13,071 nucleotides of DNA, taken from assembly GCA_004335835.1 (NCBI GenBank), contig RWJK01001248.1, positions 6,937 to 20,007 on the forward strand. Reading direction: 5' to 3'. Origin of the DNA: Scenedesmus sp. ARA3. Its lineage: Eukaryota > Chlorophyta > Chlorophyceae > Sphaeropleales > Scenedesmaceae. Position 1 is the stretch's first letter; each line of letters begins with the position of its first letter. The notes beneath the pieces were generated by a model, which saw only the letters and a list, made by a program, of their open reading frames with translations, was not told the origin of the DNA and did not search any database. The position numbers and the translations under genes are program-made. Of the stretch, positions 7,798 through 13,071 are shown piece by piece.

Positions 7798-9219
7798 ACG
7801 TGACAGCAGATGCTTGTGCTGATGTGGGTACAGCTCTCAACTGGCAGCAACCAGCTGCCTGCAGCAGGATGCATGTGGTCGAGTATGGCGGAGCACTGGC
7901 AAGCTGCAGCTGGTTGCACGTGTGTCACCAGTGCTGCATTCAGCTGCAGCTGTGATCAGGACCGTGTGGCAATTATTGTTGCTGAGGACTTCACTTGCGT
8001 TCTTTTGCATGCGTGCCTTCTGCACCTCCCACCACATTCCTTGAACCCATTCATCACTCTGCTGCCAGCACGCTGTGCACATGAAAGCAGTGCTAGCGGC
8101 GTGAGTGGTCCCAGCATCCGTAGCCGTGCACAGCTTCGCTTAGCAGGCTGTCACCACGCCATCCGCTGCTGATGCTAGCCTGCTGGTCACACCGCGCGCT
8201 CTCGCGCGTCAATCTGCGGCGGCCAGAGCTGCCAGCTCTGTACAGTGTTCGGTGTATGTGGCCTCGTGCAACCGCAGCTGGCCTGGCCCACCGACAGCTG
8301 TGCATGCAGCTGTTGCGGTGCATGGCTGAGCTCAGTGTCAGCTGTTTTCTGGGGATGCATCCGCATGGCGGCTGTCTCATGGAGTGTGCAGCATTGCGCA
8401 GGAGGCAGAGCCTACGCATGGGGTGCGGGCTGTCGCCATCACGATAGGTTATGCACGCGACCTGACCAACACGTGACAGATACGTTGTACAGTCTGATGT
8501 GGAATCATCATGCTGTCATAGGCACGGCTTATCATGCTGAGATGCTTGTGGTTTCATTTGTGCAGCGGCAGCTGTCTGTTGAGACTCGGATGTTGACCAT
8601 GGCAAATGTGCACACCCGGTGCACACTGTCATCAGCACAACGTGATCGGTGCATGCTCAGTAATGTGACTGTATGGTGTGTGTACAGTCTGCAGTATATT
8701 TTCAGGCAATATTTTGCAGTTGGTTCAGCAGCTGTTGAGGGCCAGATATGTGGCAGATGTACATGGCTTCCATGCGGAGTTGTGTACCCTGAGCTCACCA
8801 GCCTGGCTGGAGCCGCTATGTGCCTCAGCGTCATGTGCATCGGTTGTTTTCAGAGCAAAAATGATTAAACTATGCTCTTGAATCTTCTTATGACTTGCTG
8901 GCGTGCTGAGGATCAAGCGAGCCATCAAGTTTATGTGCCCTGCCATGTTCTCCACCTGTACAGCCCGTTGCACGATGCTGAAGCAGGTAGTAGCGGTCAG
9001 GCCCTTGCAATGTGCTTAAGTTCCAATTTTCAGAGTATTGACGTGGTTGTTGCGGCTTTTGACGATGAGCCTGGCAGTTGGGGTTCGTGGCGTTTCGACC
9101 TTGGTCACAACCCTGCCGCGTGAAGTACACATGAATTTCATTGCTGTTCATAGCAGTAACAAGTTCAAGATGAGTACATTTTAGTGCACCTGCACAGCGA
9201 TGGGCGCGGACAGAAGTGG
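7798..9219. other. 1.4 kb without a supportable gene (3' UTR / intergenic / promoter)
   Basis: Lies between the stop of the MTHFR-family gene and the first proposed exon of the starch synthase gene. It is less GC-rich than the exons, with AT-rich patches near 8690-8720 and 8850-8890, and nearly lacks triplet arrays. I did not find the chlorophyte polyadenylation signal TGTAA on the plus strand here. Open frames exist (the longest, 8245-8868, opens only with GTG), but they show no family motif and their Cys/Trp-rich composition does not resemble the neighbouring exons. A long algal 3' UTR plus promoter is the simplest reading. Confidence 0.5.
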
Positions 9220-9375
9220 ATGAACAGCACTGCTGTTAATGGGTCGCTCAGCAGCTGCCGTGGCAAATGGCTAAACAGGTCAACCCAGATAGTGCTGCTG
9301 CAGAGATGCGTGCGGGTTCAGCGCAGCCAGCTGGCCAGGCACAGGGTGCGCTCCGCTGCTGCCTCGCAGCTGCAG
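9220..9375 (+). other. Starch synthase exon 1, transit-peptide-like
   Basis: ATG 9220 opens 52 codons ending SAAASQLQ before the strong donor CAG|GTGAGT at 9375/9376. The stretch has many Arg, Ser, Ala and Leu and almost no acidic residues, as expected for plastid import. Phase 0 matches the next exon at 9704. The frame is open upstream only to a TAA at 9157-9159 with no other ATG. Linking this exon to the synthase rests on phase, distance and composition, not on homology. Confidence 0.6.
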
Positions 9376-12300
9376 GTGAGTGGGCTGGCTAAGTGGCCAA
9401 TTAGATTCTTGTTGCCCGCGGCAATGTGATTGGCGCGACGGCTGGCGCGTGGGTGCTGCATTCCAAGTTAGCCCCTCCCTGTCAGCAGCATGTCAGCACC
9501 TGCAGCTGCTGTTTTGCTGCCATCGTGAATGCCATGCCCGCACAGCATCAAGTGCACGGCAGTGAAAACACGCTTCTGCAGCTGGAGTTTTGAGCTCTCA
9601 GTGCCCCAGCATGCTTGACCTTGCTGCTCATGATGCTGGCAAACACCTGCTTCAGCTCTGTTACTGGTGCACACTTGCGAACTGCAATTGTTGCTGTGCA
9701 CAGGTGGTGTTTGTCACAACAGAGGTGGCCCCATGGTCCAAAGTGGGAGGGCTGGGGGATGTCATGGCAGCACTCCCGGCAGCGCTTGCAGCCAGGTGGG
9801 CCTGACACGCTGGCCTGTGATGTCTGCACGGCCTTTCGGCGTGCATAGCAGTGCACATAATTAGGTGGATCAAATTTCATAGCAGCCGACTGCAGGAGCT
9901 GGCTTCGGTCGCGCAATAACAGCACCGCCACAGCAGGCAATCACAGGAGTTTAGGCTTTTGTAGCATTAACAAAATGGCCACAGCAGCAGCAGGACCATC
10001 GCATGCTTACCCTGCAAGCAACGAAAACGCCTAACGCTGAATGCGCTGCTTATGCTGCTGCAGGGGCCACCGCGTGATGACTGTGTCGCCGATGTACAGC
10101 AACTACTCTGATGTGCGCGACACGGGCGTGCGCGCGCCAGTGCAGATGCCGCTGGACACGGCAGCGGCGGCGGCAGCAGCAGAGCAGCAGCAGCAGCTGA
10201 AGCAGTTGCAGGCAGAGCGACGCCAGCTGCAGCAGCAGCAGCAGCTTCTTGGCCCACCAGATGCGCCGGGCTGGCGCAGGGCTTCCAGCGTGTACAGCAG
10301 CATGGACGAGGCCGGCGATGCTGACCAGGCGGCACCCGCAGCTGTGGCGCGCTCTGCAGCAGTGTACAGCAGCATGGACGAGGCTTCAGAAGAAGAGGAG
10401 GCAGTAGAGCCGGCAGCAGCACCCGCAGGCGAGAACAGCAGTGACGCCATGGATGGCAATTATGTGCACTACTACATGTGCACAAGCTGCGGCGTGGACC
10501 GTGTGTTTGTGGATCACCCGCTGTACCACGGCGGCTCCGACCGCGGCAGTGGCACGCCCTGGACCTCCGCCGTGGTGAGCACCTACTGCCACCCCGACAG
10601 CGAAGGAGCAGCGGCAGGAGGGGCCAACCCAGACCTGGCAGCAGCAGCCAGCGTGCTGTGCCAAGCTGCCTTGGCAGCTCCGCTGCTGTTGTGGGGCGTG
10701 GGTGGCGGCCTGGACGGCCAGCAAGAGCAGCAGCAGCGGCAGGAACGGAAATGGCAGCAGCATCAGCGGCAGCAGCAACTGGAGATGCTGCTGCTGCTGA
10801 AGCTGCTGGGGCTGGAGCAAAGCCAAGCAGCTGCTGAAGCGGCAGCAGCAACAGCGGCTGCGGGCGGAGGCGTCGCAGCGCTGCTTTCGGCAGCAGCGCA
10901 GCAGCAGCAGGCGGCGCTGCTGCAGGGGCTGCGGCACCCTCAGCAGATCGTGGCTGGACGAGCGCAGCCGGTGCTGCTGGGCACTGGCGGCAGTGAGGTG
11001 GACCGCCGCTGGCCGGTGAGCGACCTGCTGCTGCCCCAGGGCGCGCACGGCAGCAGCAGCGAAGACAGCGCTGCAGCAGGGCTTGTGGTGTTCATTGGCA
11101 ACGACTGGCCGTGTGGCGTGCTGCCATTGTGGCTCGACACATACCGGCAGGAGGCACAGCAGCAGTGGCAGCAGCACAATCCCCACTTGGACTGGCTGCT
11201 GCAGCAGCAGCAGGACCTGTTCCACCTGCACCAGCAGCAGCTGGTGCAGCAGCAGCTGCAGCAGCAGCAGCAGCAGCACTGGCAGCAACAGCAGCAGCAC
11301 CAGCACCAGGCTTCTCGTGCTGAGAGACTGGTGCAGGCAGCCCTGCAGGCTTGCAGCAGCAGCAGCAGCAGCACTGACAGTGCTGGCAGTACTGGCCTCA
11401 GCTTGCCTGGAAGCAATGCAGCTGCCGGCGTGTTTGGCGAGTATGCCGCTGTGTACGTCAACGGCTCGCACCTGGCCAGCCCAGCCGTGCAGCCGCAGCA
11501 GCTGCTGCAGGAGCTGCAAGAGGGCTGGCAGCGGGAGGCTGCAGGCACGCAGCCAGGTCACACGTGCAGCAGGGGGCCGCAGCAGCAGTGGCAGGCGCAG
11601 CAGGCGCCTGCTGGTGCTGGTGCTAGCTATGAGGAGCCTGCAGTCGCTCCAGGAGACAGCAGCAGCTGGTCTGCTGCCGCAGAGTCCTGGCTGCAGGCGG
11701 CGGGCTACCAGCCGGGCTCGGTGTACCGCGCTGAGCTGTCGGCGCTGGTGCAGGACGCTGTGGCGGCCGGCAGGGTGGCGCCTGCTGTGCTGCCGGCCTT
11801 GTCGGCGGCGCAGGGCCAGCTGCAACAGCTGCTGCAGCAGGAGCAGGAGCTGGGCGAGGCCATCGAGGAGCTGCTGGCAGCAGCGCGGCTGCAGCAGCAG
11901 CAGCAGCAGCAGGAAGTGGCAGTGGTCAGTATAGGCAGCAGCAGCGGTGACCTGGGGCCGGCTGCTGCAGCCGCTGCTGCTGCCAGTGGCGGCTCGCGCA
12001 CGCTGGTGCAGGTGGGGTCTGGCCCTGGGCGGCCGGGCTCGCCGCTGGCGCTGAGCCACAAGCAGGAGCTGGCGCTGCTGCAGCAGCTGGTGGGCCGGCA
12101 GCTGGCCGGCTCCAAGGTGGCGCTGGCGGTGCACAACTTTGGCTACCAGGGAGGCTTCACGGGGCGGCGGCACTTTGAGCGCCTGGGCCTGCCGCGCCGC
12201 CTGCTGCCCAGCTTTGCCGCGCCTGTGGCGCTGGCAGCCAAGGCAGCCTCGGCAGTGGGCAGGCAGGTGGGCAGCAAGGTGGCTGCTGCTGCTGCGGGTG

Positions 12301-13071
12301 CTGCGTCAGCGGTGGGCAGCCAGCTGGCGGCGCTGGGTGAGGCGCTGCAGCGGTTGGGCAGCCCCATGCAGGCAGGCGGGGCCAATGGCAGCAGCGGCAG
12401 CAGCTACGGCTTGCTGGCCAGCATGCAGGAGATGCTGGTGCAGGCATCCGTGCAGGCAGCAGAGCAGCAAGCAGGCCTGGAGCAGCAGGAGCAGCAACAA
12501 GGCTTGGAGCAGCAGGAGCAGCGACAAGGCTTGGAGCAGCAGGAGCAACAGCAGCAGCAGGAGAGCGTAGCAGTTTGCGAGGGCGCTGCTGGCGAGGCGC
12601 AGGATGGTGCCGTGGCAGGCGGCAGCAGCGTGGCGCAGCAGCAGCGCTACTACCACCACCTGCTGCACACGCAGCAGCTGCCTGACGAGGTGCTGCAGCC
12701 GGGCGCGCGGCCCGCCTCGCCCGACAGCCTGCAGCTCAACTGGCTGGCTGCAGGGCTGAGCACGTCTGATGCAGCCATCACTGTCAGCCCCAACTATGCT
12801 CAGGAGATGCTGCTAGAGGAATCACGCCCAGCTAAGCACAGCAGCAGCAACAGCAGCAACGGCAGCGGCCGCCCCGGCAGCCCCAGCGGCGCCAGCCCCG
12901 GCCTGGCCGCGCTGCTGGCGTCACGTCAGCTGCGCGGCATCATGAACGGCCTGGACACCGCCTTCTGGGACCCCGCCGCCGATCCGCTGCTGCCTGCCGC
13001 GGTGCGCTACAGCGCTGCAACTGTCGGTCCTGGCAAGGCCGCGGCCAAGGCGCTGCTGCAGCGGCGGCTGG
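9220..13071 (+). CDS. Starch synthase (GT5), granule-bound-like, 5' part, with giant low-complexity insertions
   Basis: Transfers glucose from ADP-glucose to alpha-1,4-glucan, in the plastid. Exons: 9220-9375, 9704-9795, 10064-13071 (open at the edge); phases agree. Exon 1 (MNSTAVNGSLSSCRGKW onward, many Ser/Arg, few acids) looks like a transit peptide. Then come VTTEVAPWSKVGGLGDV with the KxGGL ADP-glucose motif, GHRVMTVSPMYSNYSDVRDT, GVDRVFVDHPLY, LCQAALAAP, VVFIGNDWPCGVLPLWL, VALAVHNFGYQGGF, LNWLAAGLSTSDAAITVSPN and GIMNGLDTAFWDP. GVDRVFVDHP and LCQAAL favour the granule-bound type. From KVGGL to HNFGYQG is about 708 residues, versus roughly 180 in ordinary members (from memory). The extra sequence lies at about 10140-10455, 10710-11085, 11135-12115 and 12200-12715. 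The usual His of NDWH is Pro. The C-terminal GT domain is beyond the window. Confidence 0.88.
10290..10433 (+). repeat. 72-base tandem duplication inside the starch synthase insertion (VYSSMDEA twice)
   Basis: A 23-base stretch encoding VYSSMDEA occurs at 10290-10312 and again, identical, at 10362-10384: a period of 72 bases (24 codons). The rest of the unit has diverged, though both units are rich in Ala and Pro. It lies in the first insertion, before GVDRVFVDHP. The unit is acidic and contains Ser/Tyr; no function is known to me. Confidence 0.75.
12474..12554 (+). repeat. 27-base tandem repeat, three copies (GLEQQEQxQ)
   Basis: Units at 12474-12500, 12501-12527 and 12528-12554 encode GLEQQEQQQ, GLEQQEQRQ and GLEQQEQQQ and run into a Gln tract. 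It is in the fourth insertion, between the YQGGF and LNWLAAG motifs. The regular Gln/Glu pattern could form an exposed helix or short coiled coil. Confidence 0.85.

Noticed and set aside
8245..8868. 207-codon plus-strand open frame in the intergenic region
   Set aside because: Starts only at GTG, has no recognisable motif and a Cys/Trp-rich composition unlike the real exons here.
8872..9123. Plus-strand frame ending ...SIDVVVAAFDDEPGSWG
   Set aside because: No family match, no splice link in phase to the starch synthase, and low-GC codon use.
10386..12173. Very long open frame on the minus strand opposite the starch synthase exon
   Set aside because: Its Leu/Cys/Ala-rich translation is what an antisense reading of CAG repeats gives; the sense strand carries conserved GT5 motifs.

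Overview
The window looks like nuclear DNA from a green alga (Chlorophyta). A Scenedesmaceae/Sphaeropleales-type genome is my best guess, at low confidence. Reasons: small GT-AG exons with high-GC third codon positions, introns of about 90-410 bases, a plastid-type starch synthase with a transit-peptide-like first exon, and very abundant CAG/CTG triplets encoding Gln, Ala or Ser tracts. There are no bacterial operons, Shine-Dalgarno patterns, tRNAs, rRNAs, CRISPR arrays or recognisable transposon genes.

Layout. (1) Bases 1-5196, minus strand: a gene of about ten exons whose 3' end runs off the left edge. It encodes a multi-Myb/SANT protein of the RNA polymerase I termination factor type (TTF1/REB1/DMTF1-like). 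It has a short N-terminal segment resembling a LYAR-type winged helix, then a very large Gln/Ala/Lys low-complexity exon, then consecutive Myb-like repeats on small exons, and a basic low-complexity tail. Around the best-preserved Myb exon (2155-2308) lie decayed partial copies of that exon, and one upstream Myb exon carries an apparent frameshift. (2) Bases 5197-5812: divergent intergenic region, presumably holding both promoters. (3) Bases 5813-7797, plus strand: a four-exon gene for a methylenetetrahydrofolate reductase-family protein with a probable mitochondrial presequence and a C-terminal poly-Ser tail. (4) Bases 7798-9219: no supportable gene; presumably 3' UTR, intergenic DNA and the promoter of the next gene. 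(5) Bases 9220-13071, plus strand: 5' part of a GT5 starch synthase, resembling the granule-bound class, truncated by the right edge. Its catalytic domain is interrupted by several very long Gln/Ala/Ser-rich insertions.

The three genes share no obvious pathway. What unites the window is the triplet repeat. CAG is on the sense strand in exons of all three genes, while CTG on the sense strand is used in the pyrimidine-rich tracts just before many 3' splice sites. The preferred strand of the repeat therefore flips at the divergent promoter and again at many exon/intron borders. All exon models are reasoned by eye from splice motifs, reading phase and family motifs, with no transcript evidence.
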